Shown: piece by piece, positions 45,397-54,762 of the stretch
How positions within the stretch are numbered: the first letter of the stretch is position 1
How the letters are laid out: each line of letters begins with the position of its first letter
Source of the DNA: Proteus alimentorum
GTDB taxonomy: Bacteria > Pseudomonadota > Gammaproteobacteria > Enterobacterales > Enterobacteriaceae
Direction of reading: 5' to 3'
DNA length: 64,000 bases
Assembly: GCF_002607735.1 (NCBI RefSeq)
Contig: NZ_NBVR01000020.1
Coordinates: forward strand, 124,001-188,000
The notes under the pieces: model-generated
Seen by the model: the letters and a program-made list of their open reading frames with translations, nothing else
Told to the model about the DNA's origin: nothing
Databases searched by the model: none
Position numbers and translations under genes: made by a program

Positions 45397-45882
45397 TTAG
45401 TTGTAATAAACCTGCATAGTTGCAGTTGCCGTAAAGGAGCCCGTTGGTAGCGTGGCGCCACTTTTTTTCACGAGTACAGCATAAAGTTCAGGCTTAGTGT
45501 TATAGTTAAACTTAAATGGTGTTGTCATATAAATATTGGTATCAGTCGTTTTAAATAACACCCCTAAATCTGTCACACTTGTTTTTAAATAGCGTGTATC
45601 AAATCCGGCGCCATCACCCGTAAATTTCAGCGACATACTTGGATCACCTGTTGTTTTACAATCCAAGGTGTAATCCATTTTTTGTTTATAATTTTCGTTT
45701 TCTATTCTTGTGGTCATCACATCATTAAAGTTGACTTCGATAGGTTTACCATCGTTAATCTTACAAGGACGAGACTCCACACTCCCGCTCACCGTCACTC
45801 TTAAAAAGCCAGAAACAGCCCATACAGAAGGAGCAAGAAAACTCATACAAAGAAAAAGTATTACACCTCGGAATATAAGCAT
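45397..45882 (-). CDS. Minor fimbrial subunit
   Basis: The start at 45882 (MLIFRGVILFLCMSFLAPS) after AAGGCG gives 161 residues; a longer frame to 45930 would overlap the chaperone. It has a signal peptide cleaved after VWA, the Cys pair (RPCKINDG, TLDCKTTG) and the terminal strand ATMQVYYN. By order it matches an MrpE-type subunit. Confidence 0.86.
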   Translation of the reverse strand: MLIFRGVILFLCMSFLAPSVWAVSGFLRVTVSGSVESRPCKINDGKPIEVNFNDVMTTRIENENYKQKMDYTLDCKTTGDPSMSLKFTGDGAGFDTRYLKTSVTDLGVLFKTTDTNIYMTTPFKFNYNTKPELYAVLVKKSGATLPTGSFTATATMQVYYN

Positions 45883-45886
45883 AATA

Positions 45887-46642
45887 TTACGCCTTCTTAT
45901 CTTTGATATTTGCTGAACAAATATCTCCACGGCATTGGAATGTTAATTCAACTAATCCACCGAAATCATTGAGATATTCAATAGCAGGAGCTACACCTAA
46001 ATCCCCCACTTTTGTCCCTAATGGCCGTTGGCCAAAAGGCTCAATCATCACGGCCTCAAAACCATTAACCTCTGTATTATTTTTTCTAACTTTAGTGATA
46101 GTCAGATAATAAGGTGAAGGATTTTTCACATTGTAATCGCCACCCTGTTTTTCAATCACAATGTCTTTTTCCATTGGATTAGCCTCTAAACGGCTAGGTG
46201 CAACAATGCTTTTTGGTCGATAAAACACTTTAATTTTTGTCTGTAATGCAATTTGCAAAACATTAGGAGAATCACTGCGCGGAGGAATTTCACGAACATT
46301 AAGGTAATAAATACTTTCTCTGTCTGTGGGCAACATATTTGTTGCTGGTAATGCCTGTATTTTAATTTGGCTTTTGTTACCGGCTTCGATACGTTGAACT
46401 GGCGGTGTTACCACAAAAGGAGAATTAATTTTTTCATCTTTACTATTCTCAAGCCAAGACTGTGCTAAATAAGGTTTAGACTCATTTTCATTTTCTAAAA
46501 TCATACTGACTGAGCGCTCACCTTCATTATATAAAACGCGAGTTCTATCTAATGCGATAGCGGAATAAGCGGATTGAGAAAAAAGGCAAAGTGTAACGAT
46601 AGCGCCCAATGTTCTTATGTTGATATATTTCATTTCATTCAC
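45887..46642 (-). CDS. Periplasmic fimbrial chaperone
   Basis: The 251-residue PapD-like chaperone has a signal peptide (cleaved after SAYSA), the N-terminal Ig domain with the subunit-binding Arg in ALDRTRVLYNEGE, and YYLNVREIPP near residue 113, the family signature. NVLQIALQTKIKVFYRP is the G1 strand donated to subunits, with Lys following. It keeps pilins folded in the periplasm and delivers them to the usher. ATG at 46642 or three codons later is possible. Confidence 0.94.
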   Translation of the reverse strand: MNEMKYINIRTLGAIVTLCLFSQSAYSAIALDRTRVLYNEGERSVSMILENENESKPYLAQSWLENSKDEKINSPFVVTPPVQRIEAGNKSQIKIQALPATNMLPTDRESIYYLNVREIPPRSDSPNVLQIALQTKIKVFYRPKSIVAPSRLEANPMEKDIVIEKQGGDYNVKNPSPYYLTITKVRKNNTEVNGFEAVMIEPFGQRPLGTKVGDLGVAPAIEYLNDFGGLVELTFQCRGDICSANIKDKKA

Positions 46643-46659
46643 CGTTGACTTAAATTTAA

Positions 46660-49155
46660 TTACTTACAAGGAAGCAACAACATGTTGCTTAAATTATTTT
46701 CTAGTACTTGGGGTAATTGGAATTGGCAAGTTTCGCCATTCCAAGCAAGATCTAAAGTTTCACCTGCTTTTACACCCGATAAATAAACAAAACCTTCGTC
46801 TGAAATAATGCCAACTTCTAATTTATCTTTGTTATAAACACTGGCGCCAAAAGGAGGATATTTCTTATCAGCCATCGTGATCACTGCTAAGACTTTCTCA
46901 CCTTCAATCACATTAAATTTACGATAACCAATCGCCCCTTCGGTTAAGGTGGCATATTGTGACGATTGGATGGCATCTGCTTTTTCAGGAAGATTATTAA
47001 TATCGATAGTGATATTGCTACGAGAGTAGTTTTGCACACCCATTAAAACCGCTTTACCATACTGGTTGGTTTCAATTGGCGTTAAACCTGTTTTAATCGG
47101 AATATCTTCAACATTATTGGTATCAACCAATATGCGTGAATTTCCCATTGAAGTGACTCGGTGGAGTGCTCCCCCTTCTGGCGTTAGCGTTATTCCGCCC
47201 ATTAATTGCATCGATAATGCACTTTGATTATTTTGGGTATAAGTTCCACTGGTAGTCAGTTTTGCTAAATTACCGTCATAGTTATAAAAACCAGAAAGAT
47301 TAACTTTATCGCTATCCCAAGTACCCGCAGATAAGTTATACGTACTACGCTCATTAATGCGTTCATAATAGTTAACAGAATTACTCGTATTATGACGATT
47401 AAATGATCCCGAATAACTAATATTGGCTTCATTACGCTCTAGTGGTACGCCTAATGACACATAAACACCTTCGTCATTGTTATAGCTCGATTCCACTTTA
47501 TAAGCAGATAAGTTAACGGATAAATTTTTAAAATTAGCCCAATCAAAATAACTGGAAATCGTAAAGCTATAATTATCTGTTGAAGGTCTATTCCAATACG
47601 TTTGGCGAGAATAGTTTAAATACGTATTGATATTATATTCAGGGAAAGCCGTACCAAAGATTGCGGTATAGAGTTCTTTACCACTGTCAATATGGAGCCC
47701 TCGATAACGACCATCTAAAAACTGAGTCATACTTAAATAATCACGTTGAGAGAAGCGATAGCCCGCAAACGTAATCTGACTGTTTATTTCATCAAATTGC
47801 TTTGAGTAGGTAACATTATAAGAAGTACCAGATAAGGTTTTATCGTCAAAGTTACTGCCCATCTCAGCCCTTGAGGCTGAAATATTAAAAGAGAGCACCC
47901 CAAATGGGGCTAAATCTTGCCCTAAACCTAAAGCAACATTTTGATATTCTGTTGAGGCTAATAATCCGCCATAAATTGTGGTGTTATTCGCAGCCCCCCA
48001 TGAAAAAGAGCCTAATGAAAATGCGGGGCCTTCAGTATCATGTTCATTCTTAGTTGGCTTCCCCATCACCAACTTATATAAAAACTGTCCGGGTCTTGTC
48101 AGCGTGCCTAAACGAGAGGTTTCCACTTTAAATGTTTGAACAGAACCGTCTTGTTCTTCAATAGAAACATCTAAAGTACCGCCGCCAAATGTATTGACGT
48201 CTTGAATTCGAAACGGCCCTGGACTGACTTCATTTTGATAAACAATACGACCATCTTGACGCACAATAACCGTGGCGTTAGTTCTTGCGACTCCCGCAAT
48301 TTCAGGTGCATAGCCTTGTAAACGCGGTGGGATCATCGCATTGTCACTTTCTAATGAAGCACCAAGATAACGGAAACTATCAAAAAGCTCAGATGAAAGA
48401 TATTGTTCACCTAACGTTAATTTTGCACCTAAAGAGCGAATAGCACGAAAAAGATAAAGCTGGTTCCAGCGCCATGATTTATCTTCGCTATTTAAATTAC
48501 CGCCAGAGGCTTGCCAATCAGAACGAAAACGCCAAGCCCCCATATTAATGCCCATTACACCACTAATATTGGTTCCCGTTTCAGTACCTTTGCCGTTGTT
48601 TTCATATCGAATAAGGCGATTACTCATATTGTAATCAAGAAAAAATCCGGCAATACCATCATCCCAACGTGACGGCGGATCCCAACTAGGATCTTGATAT
48701 TCCATAAAAGCTTGAGGAACGCTGATATTTAAAATACCAGTATAGAGATCACCCACTGCATTCATATTAGGAACAGAACGAAAATCAAGGCACTGGGTAT
48801 TATTGTTGGTTAACCAAGTGACTTTTTTTTCCCATTCAGACTTTAAACCTAAAATGGGATAAACCTCTGGGGTGATACAAGGAATAGATAATTCTGCGTT
48901 ATAATCTGGGGCAAAAAATAAAGTAGGTTCTTCGTTTCTTACTCTTTGTTTATTAACGTCGGTCGCAAGTAAATGAGTGCCCGGCTGAATATAGTTTGCG
49001 TAAGAGAATTTAGTAAAATCGGTATTTTCAATACCCTTATCTGTTAAGAAATCGGTATTAAAATCTACTGCTTCTTCTGCAAAAACAGGCAACGAAAAAG
49101 GAACAAAGAATAAAAGCATTACTTTTGTGATCTTATTTATTTTCATGCTTTTCAT
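46660..49155 (-). CDS. Outer-membrane fimbrial usher
   Basis: The 831-residue usher follows the FimD/PapC plan: signal peptide (cleaved after VFA), N-terminal chaperone-binding domain (about 25-150) with FNTDFL, a 24-strand beta barrel with the plug domain (about 230-330; APEIAGVARTNATVIVRQ), and two C-terminal Ig-like domains with the final Cys pair (NGETCQFQLP and LLPCK). It assembles and exports the fimbria. It lies 90 bases after the main subunit gene, with a hairpin between. Confidence 0.95.
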   Translation of the reverse strand: MKSMKINKITKVMLLFFVPFSLPVFAEEAVDFNTDFLTDKGIENTDFTKFSYANYIQPGTHLLATDVNKQRVRNEEPTLFFAPDYNAELSIPCITPEVYPILGLKSEWEKKVTWLTNNNTQCLDFRSVPNMNAVGDLYTGILNISVPQAFMEYQDPSWDPPSRWDDGIAGFFLDYNMSNRLIRYENNGKGTETGTNISGVMGINMGAWRFRSDWQASGGNLNSEDKSWRWNQLYLFRAIRSLGAKLTLGEQYLSSELFDSFRYLGASLESDNAMIPPRLQGYAPEIAGVARTNATVIVRQDGRIVYQNEVSPGPFRIQDVNTFGGGTLDVSIEEQDGSVQTFKVETSRLGTLTRPGQFLYKLVMGKPTKNEHDTEGPAFSLGSFSWGAANNTTIYGGLLASTEYQNVALGLGQDLAPFGVLSFNISASRAEMGSNFDDKTLSGTSYNVTYSKQFDEINSQITFAGYRFSQRDYLSMTQFLDGRYRGLHIDSGKELYTAIFGTAFPEYNINTYLNYSRQTYWNRPSTDNYSFTISSYFDWANFKNLSVNLSAYKVESSYNNDEGVYVSLGVPLERNEANISYSGSFNRHNTSNSVNYYERINERSTYNLSAGTWDSDKVNLSGFYNYDGNLAKLTTSGTYTQNNQSALSMQLMGGITLTPEGGALHRVTSMGNSRILVDTNNVEDIPIKTGLTPIETNQYGKAVLMGVQNYSRSNITIDINNLPEKADAIQSSQYATLTEGAIGYRKFNVIEGEKVLAVITMADKKYPPFGASVYNKDKLEVGIISDEGFVYLSGVKAGETLDLAWNGETCQFQLPQVLENNLSNMLLLPCK

Positions 49156-49208
49156 TTTGCTATGCCATCCTCAGCATTATTAACAGAAGACAATATTGAT
49201 GAGATGCA

Positions 49209-49224
49209 TGGCGCCTAAGCGCCA
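49209..49224 (-). promoter_or_regulatory. Hairpin between main pilin and usher genes
   Basis: TGGCGC and GCGCCA around a four-base loop, without a T run in the direction of transcription. It could protect the pilin mRNA end or reduce read-through, giving much more pilin than usher. Confidence 0.5.
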
Positions 49225-49245
49225 CACATCTTATAAAAACAACAA

Positions 49246-49812
49246 TTATTCGTAGATAACTTTGAAGTTAGCTACTGTGTCGAAAGAACCCGTTGTTGCT
49301 TTCTTATCAGCAGCTTCATTACCTTTCACGTAAGCTGAGAACTGCAATGTTGTAACAGAGCCGTCGCCATTATTTAAAGCGTGACCTGCTACTGGGAAAC
49401 CTTGGCCAAAAGTAATTGGATTATTACCACGGTCAGTGATAACGATACCCGCGTTTTGTACTTTGCCACCTAAGCCCAGTAATTCGCCGGTATAACCGTC
49501 AAAACCACTTACAGTTGCTCCCGTGAATGATACTTTTGCAGTTTTGTAAGTTTCAGTTGAGCAGTTTTTCAGGATAATATCGAAGTTTTCGCTATCTGAA
49601 CGGAATTTATTGCTAGTCAGTTCATGCAATGCAATTTCACCAAACTTAACAGTTTGATCTAAACTTTTGTCATCGATTGAACATGGAACATCATTGATAA
49701 AGCCCGTAAAACGGACTTTACCTTCACTGCTTTCCGCGGGATCTGCTGCAAAGCTAGGAGCAGCAACAACTAAAGATAACGCAACACCTAAAGCTAATTT
49801 AGTAAATTTCAT
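49246..49812 (-). CDS. Major fimbrial subunit
   Basis: The start at 49812 (MKFTKLALGVALSLVVAAP) after AAAGGAAA gives 188 residues; the frame opens six codons earlier. A signal peptide (cleaved after PSFA), the Cys pair (VPCSIDD near 49 and LKNCSTE near 90), and the C-terminal FKVIYE with penultimate Tyr are classic type 1-like pilin features. It is the first gene and probably the most abundant product of the seven-gene operon. Confidence 0.93.
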   Translation of the reverse strand: MKFTKLALGVALSLVVAAPSFAADPAESSEGKVRFTGFINDVPCSIDDKSLDQTVKFGEIALHELTSNKFRSDSENFDIILKNCSTETYKTAKVSFTGATVSGFDGYTGELLGLGGKVQNAGIVITDRGNNPITFGQGFPVAGHALNNGDGSVTTLQFSAYVKGNEAADKKATTGSFDTVANFKVIYE

Positions 49813-51074
49813 AAAATTTCCTTTATACACAATAAAGATAGTGATATTTCTTGGTTTCTGACTAAATAAGCGATAGGTAATAAAACCTCACCGCCTTTCT
49901 ACAACTTAAAATTCACAGATCCATTGATATTGATTGATAAAACCAAGATAGGGGATATCCTACGAATGCGTCCTTTTGCATTCATATTCAAATTAATTTA
50001 TGGAATAAATTAATCGTATTAACTTTTTTAAACGTCACTTTTAAATATTTTAGAAATTAAGTTCCTTAATTAATAAAAACATCTTAATTAGACATATAAA
50101 TAAGTAATAAGCTTTAATCAGAAAGTAAGAGTAAAAATCAAAGTAAAAAAACAATTTAAATTATGTTCTTTTACTTGTTTAGCAATTAAATACTCGCAAA
50201 AGGCGCAAATTAAGTCAAAAGTCAAAAAATGATGCTCTTAGTGAAATCAAAGGATAGTTATCAAATGAAACAATTCTTTAAATGAGCAGCTTTAGTCTTT
50301 TAAACTAAAATAATATATAGATTAGATATTATTACTTAATAAAAAATAAAGATGCCATTATTAACACTTAAATCGAGTAAATAAAATATAAAAACCAGAT
50401 AAATAAAGTTAACTGGTTTTTTATAACGAAAACACATCAAAACATGGAAAGTTATATTTTGCTGATACGATAAACCCAATATATATACAAAAACACGTAG
50501 GATTCATCTTAATTGAAAAATTAAATTATATTCTCTAATTTAATTAAAAATTAGACAATCTAATTATGATGACATGTTTAAATATCGTTAATTTGTTCTT
50601 AATAAGAGCTAAAATAAATTATAAATACAAAGTAAATATGAGACTCTTTTAATGAGTACTCTTTTTAACATAATCAATTATGGAGTAAAATTTATTTTAT
50701 GACGAATAAAAATGATATTCATCAAAAAATGATGACAATAATATCTCGTAACTGTTATGTGAAAAACACCATTATTAACATCAAATAAAGACATCTCATT
50801 TTTATATTTATCTATTAATAAGATTTTAAGAAAAGCAAAGTTAAAACAGCTCACTATTTTTACAAACAAAAGGTGTAAATATTGAATAAGAAAATAATAG
50901 CGCTTTGAACCACAGCAAGACCCATTAACATATAAAAAATTATAAACTCTATCTTTTTACGATTACAGGTAAAATAAAAGAAAAAATAAACTTAATATTA
51001 AATATAATAACAACAAAAGAAAATTGTGAAAGAGCGCCAGTATGGCGCTTCTTTGTTATTGAATAGCGGGTAAA
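49813..51074. other. Long AT-rich region upstream of the fimbrial operon
   Basis: About 1.26 kb with no supportable gene. It holds the fimbrial promoter, short repeats (GAATGC-N8-GCATTC at 49964-49983), and a terminator-like hairpin with AAAACCAG and CTGGTTTT arms at 50391-50423 whose transcript is unknown. I saw no recombinase gene and no clear invertible element like that of MR/P. Confidence 0.6.
51033..51049 (-). terminator. Terminator of the pgtCBA operon
   Basis: AGCGCCA and TGGCGCT around GTA; on the minus strand it is followed by a T-rich stretch. Confidence 0.75.
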
Positions 51075-52352
51075 TCACACTTTTGGTTTATAGCTATCTT
51101 TATCAAGATCATGCTTTTTCATTCGTAAATACAGCTTTTTACGTGGAATACCCAAATAATCCGCCACATCACTGACCCGTCCTGCAAATAAATATAACGC
51201 ATCTTCAATTAATCGGCGCTCATATTCATCCACAAGATTATCCAAAGGGCCTTCTGGTGGGATAATAGCTCGATGTTGTTCACTATCAACCATTTTCACA
51301 ATGCCTACCGCATAGAGTTCGGCCACATTTCGTAACTCACGAATATTACCCGGCCAATCGTAACGCTTTAAAATATCGAGGTAATTACGATCAATCTTGG
51401 GTACTGCAATACCGAGCCGCTGTGCGCTTTGTCGTAAGAAAGCTCTAAATAATGGAATAATATCTGGGCGTCTTGCACTTAACGGAGGCAGTGAAAAAGT
51501 GATTTGTGAAAAATAGTAATAGAATTCTGGGATTAATCGTCCTTCTGTTACCAGTTGCTGAGTATTATTTTCTAAAATCGCAATCGTTCTAAAATGGCGC
51601 TTTCCTTGACGTTCCATATCTAACAGATAAGAACTTAACCAGCGTTGTGCTTCTGATGACAAATCATAAGGGGAACGTAAAATCAATGTTCCGACTTCAT
51701 CCGCTTCAATTTGGGCAATAACGTGTTTGATATCCGCTAAATTTTGGCAATCGACGGTTTGGATCGCTTTATCACTATGCGGACTTAATTCATGTAATAG
51801 TTGAGCAAGCAGATGACGCCCTGTTCCCATCTCACCTTCTATCATTAAATCTTTATCGATATCAGCGAGTTGTTGTACTTGTTCTCTGATCGCGGTGATT
51901 TGCGCGCTGTCTCCCACTAATCGCTCTTGTGTGGTGCTTATTATGGCATTTCTAAGAGAAAGAATGGATTGACGCTCTTTATGTGCCTTCGCCACTAACG
52001 CTAAGAAAACAGGGGGATTAATCGGTTTTTCAATAAAATCATAAGCCCCTTTTTTTACCGCTTCTACGGCTAACGGTATATCGCCATGCCCGGTGATCAT
52101 GATAACGGGAATACGAGAGTCAATTTGTTTAATACGCTCCAATACTTCCATGCCATTCATTGCTGGCATATAAATATCAAGCACAACAGCCCCTTGCCAT
52201 TCTGATGTTAACAGGTTTAATGCTTTTTCTGGTGAGTCGGTGACTCTAGCAACCATTCCCGCAAGATTGAGTAAATGACGATAAGATTCAAGAATATCTT
52301 CATCGTCATCAATTAATAAAACGTCGATATCAGGCATGTGTGATTGTGTCAT
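51075..52352 (-). CDS. pgtA: Response regulator of phosphoglycerate transport, PgtA
   Basis: The start at 52352 (MTQSHMPDIDVLLIDDD) after TGGAG gives 425 residues and overlaps the end of pgtB by 23 bases. The receiver domain has D15-D17, phosphoacceptor Asp59 in VVLDIYMP and the Lys in EKPI near 109. An NtrC-like AAA+ domain follows (about 145-370), but the GAFTGA loop that touches sigma-54 is absent, the Walker A reads GEMGTGRH and Walker B reads GTLILRSP without Asp-Glu. A Fis-type helix-turn-helix ends the protein (VSDVADYLGIPRKKLYLRM). It activates pgtP. Confidence 0.92.
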   Translation of the reverse strand: MTQSHMPDIDVLLIDDDEDILESYRHLLNLAGMVARVTDSPEKALNLLTSEWQGAVVLDIYMPAMNGMEVLERIKQIDSRIPVIMITGHGDIPLAVEAVKKGAYDFIEKPINPPVFLALVAKAHKERQSILSLRNAIISTTQERLVGDSAQITAIREQVQQLADIDKDLMIEGEMGTGRHLLAQLLHELSPHSDKAIQTVDCQNLADIKHVIAQIEADEVGTLILRSPYDLSSEAQRWLSSYLLDMERQGKRHFRTIAILENNTQQLVTEGRLIPEFYYYFSQITFSLPPLSARRPDIIPLFRAFLRQSAQRLGIAVPKIDRNYLDILKRYDWPGNIRELRNVAELYAVGIVKMVDSEQHRAIIPPEGPLDNLVDEYERRLIEDALYLFAGRVSDVADYLGIPRKKLYLRMKKHDLDKDSYKPKV

Positions 52353-54705
52353 CTGTAAACTCCAAAACAACCATGGCACCACCATTTAATGTAGAGGCCA
52401 AGTAAATTTCATAACCAAACCGTTGCATAATTGAACGGCAAATGGATAACCCTAACCCAAGCCCCACATCTTTTGTGGTTGTAAATGGGGTAAATAGTTT
52501 TGGTAAAACCTCTGAATTGAATCCTTTTCCACTGTCGGCGATCGCCACTAATTTTCGTTTAGGATCAACAGATAAAAGATCAATGGTGATTTGGCTTTCA
52601 CCAATCCCCGCAATCGCATCCATTGCATTAACAAACAAATTAACCAAGACTTGCTCAATTTGTGTCGGGTCTGCACAAATGGTCAATTCATCAGGAATAT
52701 TATTCGTAATCATGCACTGCTCTCGTTTAGAACGAGACTCCACCAGCACCATCGCACTATCCACCAGCTCTTTTAATGGTGCTGAAACAAAGCTAATTTC
52801 AGATGAAGATTTACGTGAGAAATTACGCAATGCAGTAATGATTCGATTCATTCGTGCACACAGCTTTTCAATACGCTCGATAGAATCAGGTAATTGATCA
52901 TATTTTCCCATCTGTATAGTCAGTTTTGCACTGTACAGATAAGTATTAATGGCAGAGAGTGGCTGATTAAGTTCATGGGCAAGGCTTGTCATCGCCTGCC
53001 CAACAACCGCCATTTTAGCTGCTTGTACTAACTCTTCTTGTGTCTGAATTAAATGTTTTTGTGCCTGTTCACGGCGCAACATCTCTTCATTTAATTGCTG
53101 GTTTTTATCCTGCAAATCTTGTGTTTTTAATGCCACCAGTCGTTGAAGTTCTAATCGACTTATCTCTTGGCGCGTAATATCCGTGATAGTCACAATATAT
53201 TTGTGTTCATCTTTATGCGGATATTCTCGAATATTAAACTGTAAGAAATGAGGTTCACCCGCTTTCACCATTCGAATGGTACATTCACTTTGCCCTAAAC
53301 GATAAAGCGGACTGGTTGCGCTAAATTGCGCTTTAAGCATGATGCTTGCCTCACCACTAAACAGTAACCAGAGTGGTTTATTGCTTTGTTCTTTCCCAGT
53401 GCCTAATAATGTCGCGGCACTTGGATTAACGGTTTCCATTCTGCCATCGTGGTGGCAGGTAATTAAACTTGCATCGGTGTTATTAATAAGATTTAACGCA
53501 TTGCTGGCTTCAACTTCTTTCATTTGACGCCAAAATCGACGAAGCCGCCGACTTAACAGACCAATTTCATCTTGCCCGTCAATCAATACAGGCTCTGTTA
53601 AATGACCTTTGGCAACATGTGCTAAGTCATCGCTGAGTTTGTTCAATCTTGCGATAAGTCTTCTATCAATCAAGATTTTCATCACAATAATACTCAACAA
53701 TAGTGATGCAATAATGATGACAACAATAACGATTTTTCCCGTTGCCATTAGCTTACGGGTATTATCATTAAGCTTATTTAATGCTTCACTGGTAGCAAAA
53801 ACATTGCCTCTTACGGCATTATCAAATTGTGATAATTTTTCATTCAATTCAGGGGTTAATGCTTTGAGCTTTTTCTCGTTATCTACATCATCAATCAGTG
53901 TTTGGTAGATATCACCATCATAACGGGTGATCGCAATAATCTCTTGTAATACCTGACGATGGGCAATAGTCGATGGATAGCTTTTTAGCTTCTGATTTAA
54001 AGCGATAATTTCGTCAATTTTAACGCTGATATAATGAAAAGCGACATCAATATCACGGCTATAACGTTGGTGAGCAATCTCTTCAACTAAACTAATTAAC
54101 TCATTTTCTGTCGTAAACAACTCTTGTAACAACGTTGATTCCAATAGGAGTTGTAGGCTATTTTCCTGTACATTCTTCTCATTGAGCATTTGGCTGACAT
54201 GCCACTCAATTTCATTAAGTAACGGTTTAATATCTTCGCCAACAGCGTCATGCATCCACGCCAATTGCCCTAATAATTGGGCAAGGCGGTTTTCTAGTTC
54301 ACGCCGTTTATCCAATAACACATCTTGTTGATTAATAAGCGCCGATAACTCATCAACAAGTTGAGTATAAAAATCACGCTGTGGCTTTTGCTCAATAGGA
54401 AACTCACGCAAATTATCTAATAACTGATGAATTTCCTGCTGTTGTTGCTCGGAAATCGATTTTCTCTGTGTTTGCTCTCGCTCTTTTAATAGCATTTGTA
54501 AATTGGTGCTATAACGTTCCATGTTATAGCTGGTGGTTAACATCGGTAAAGACTCTCCCACTGACGCATTAATTTGTGTCGCCAGTTTTCCCCACATAAA
54601 AAAGATAACCACACCAATCAATAAGGTGAGTAAAGAACTAAAAATAAACGCCATATACAGGCGTCTACCCAGTTTGCCAAATTGCTTAGGCACTAATAAT
54701 TTCAT
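52330..54705 (-). CDS. pgtB: Sensor histidine kinase of phosphoglycerate transport, PgtB
   Basis: The 791-residue protein has a first membrane helix (about 15-38), a long coiled-coil periplasmic region rich in Gln, Glu and Leu (about 40-325), a second helix (about 328-350), HAMP (about 350-405), PAS (about 410-515), a coiled coil, and HisKA with phospho-His577 in LAHELNQPLS. The ATPase domain keeps VNAMDAI, DSGKGF and GLGLGLS. With PgtC it detects external phosphoglycerate and signals to PgtA. It is longer than the Salmonella protein (about 670). Confidence 0.93.
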   Translation of the reverse strand: MKLLVPKQFGKLGRRLYMAFIFSSLLTLLIGVVIFFMWGKLATQINASVGESLPMLTTSYNMERYSTNLQMLLKEREQTQRKSISEQQQQEIHQLLDNLREFPIEQKPQRDFYTQLVDELSALINQQDVLLDKRRELENRLAQLLGQLAWMHDAVGEDIKPLLNEIEWHVSQMLNEKNVQENSLQLLLESTLLQELFTTENELISLVEEIAHQRYSRDIDVAFHYISVKIDEIIALNQKLKSYPSTIAHRQVLQEIIAITRYDGDIYQTLIDDVDNEKKLKALTPELNEKLSQFDNAVRGNVFATSEALNKLNDNTRKLMATGKIVIVVIIIASLLLSIIVMKILIDRRLIARLNKLSDDLAHVAKGHLTEPVLIDGQDEIGLLSRRLRRFWRQMKEVEASNALNLINNTDASLITCHHDGRMETVNPSAATLLGTGKEQSNKPLWLLFSGEASIMLKAQFSATSPLYRLGQSECTIRMVKAGEPHFLQFNIREYPHKDEHKYIVTITDITRQEISRLELQRLVALKTQDLQDKNQQLNEEMLRREQAQKHLIQTQEELVQAAKMAVVGQAMTSLAHELNQPLSAINTYLYSAKLTIQMGKYDQLPDSIERIEKLCARMNRIITALRNFSRKSSSEISFVSAPLKELVDSAMVLVESRSKREQCMITNNIPDELTICADPTQIEQVLVNLFVNAMDAIAGIGESQITIDLLSVDPKRKLVAIADSGKGFNSEVLPKLFTPFTTTKDVGLGLGLSICRSIMQRFGYEIYLASTLNGGAMVVLEFTDDTITHA

Positions 54706-54762
54706 CCGTAATACCTTTCATAAAAACAGCGCTTCCTGCTGTATATTTGAACCACAAGGCGG

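Noticed and set aside
50678..50869. 63-residue open frame in the fimbrial upstream gap
   Set aside because: AT-rich composition, no ribosome site and no recognisable fold; length is expected by chance.
49813..51074. Invertible promoter switch as in MR/P fimbriae
   Set aside because: No recombinase gene adjoins and no matching long inverted repeats were visible by eye.
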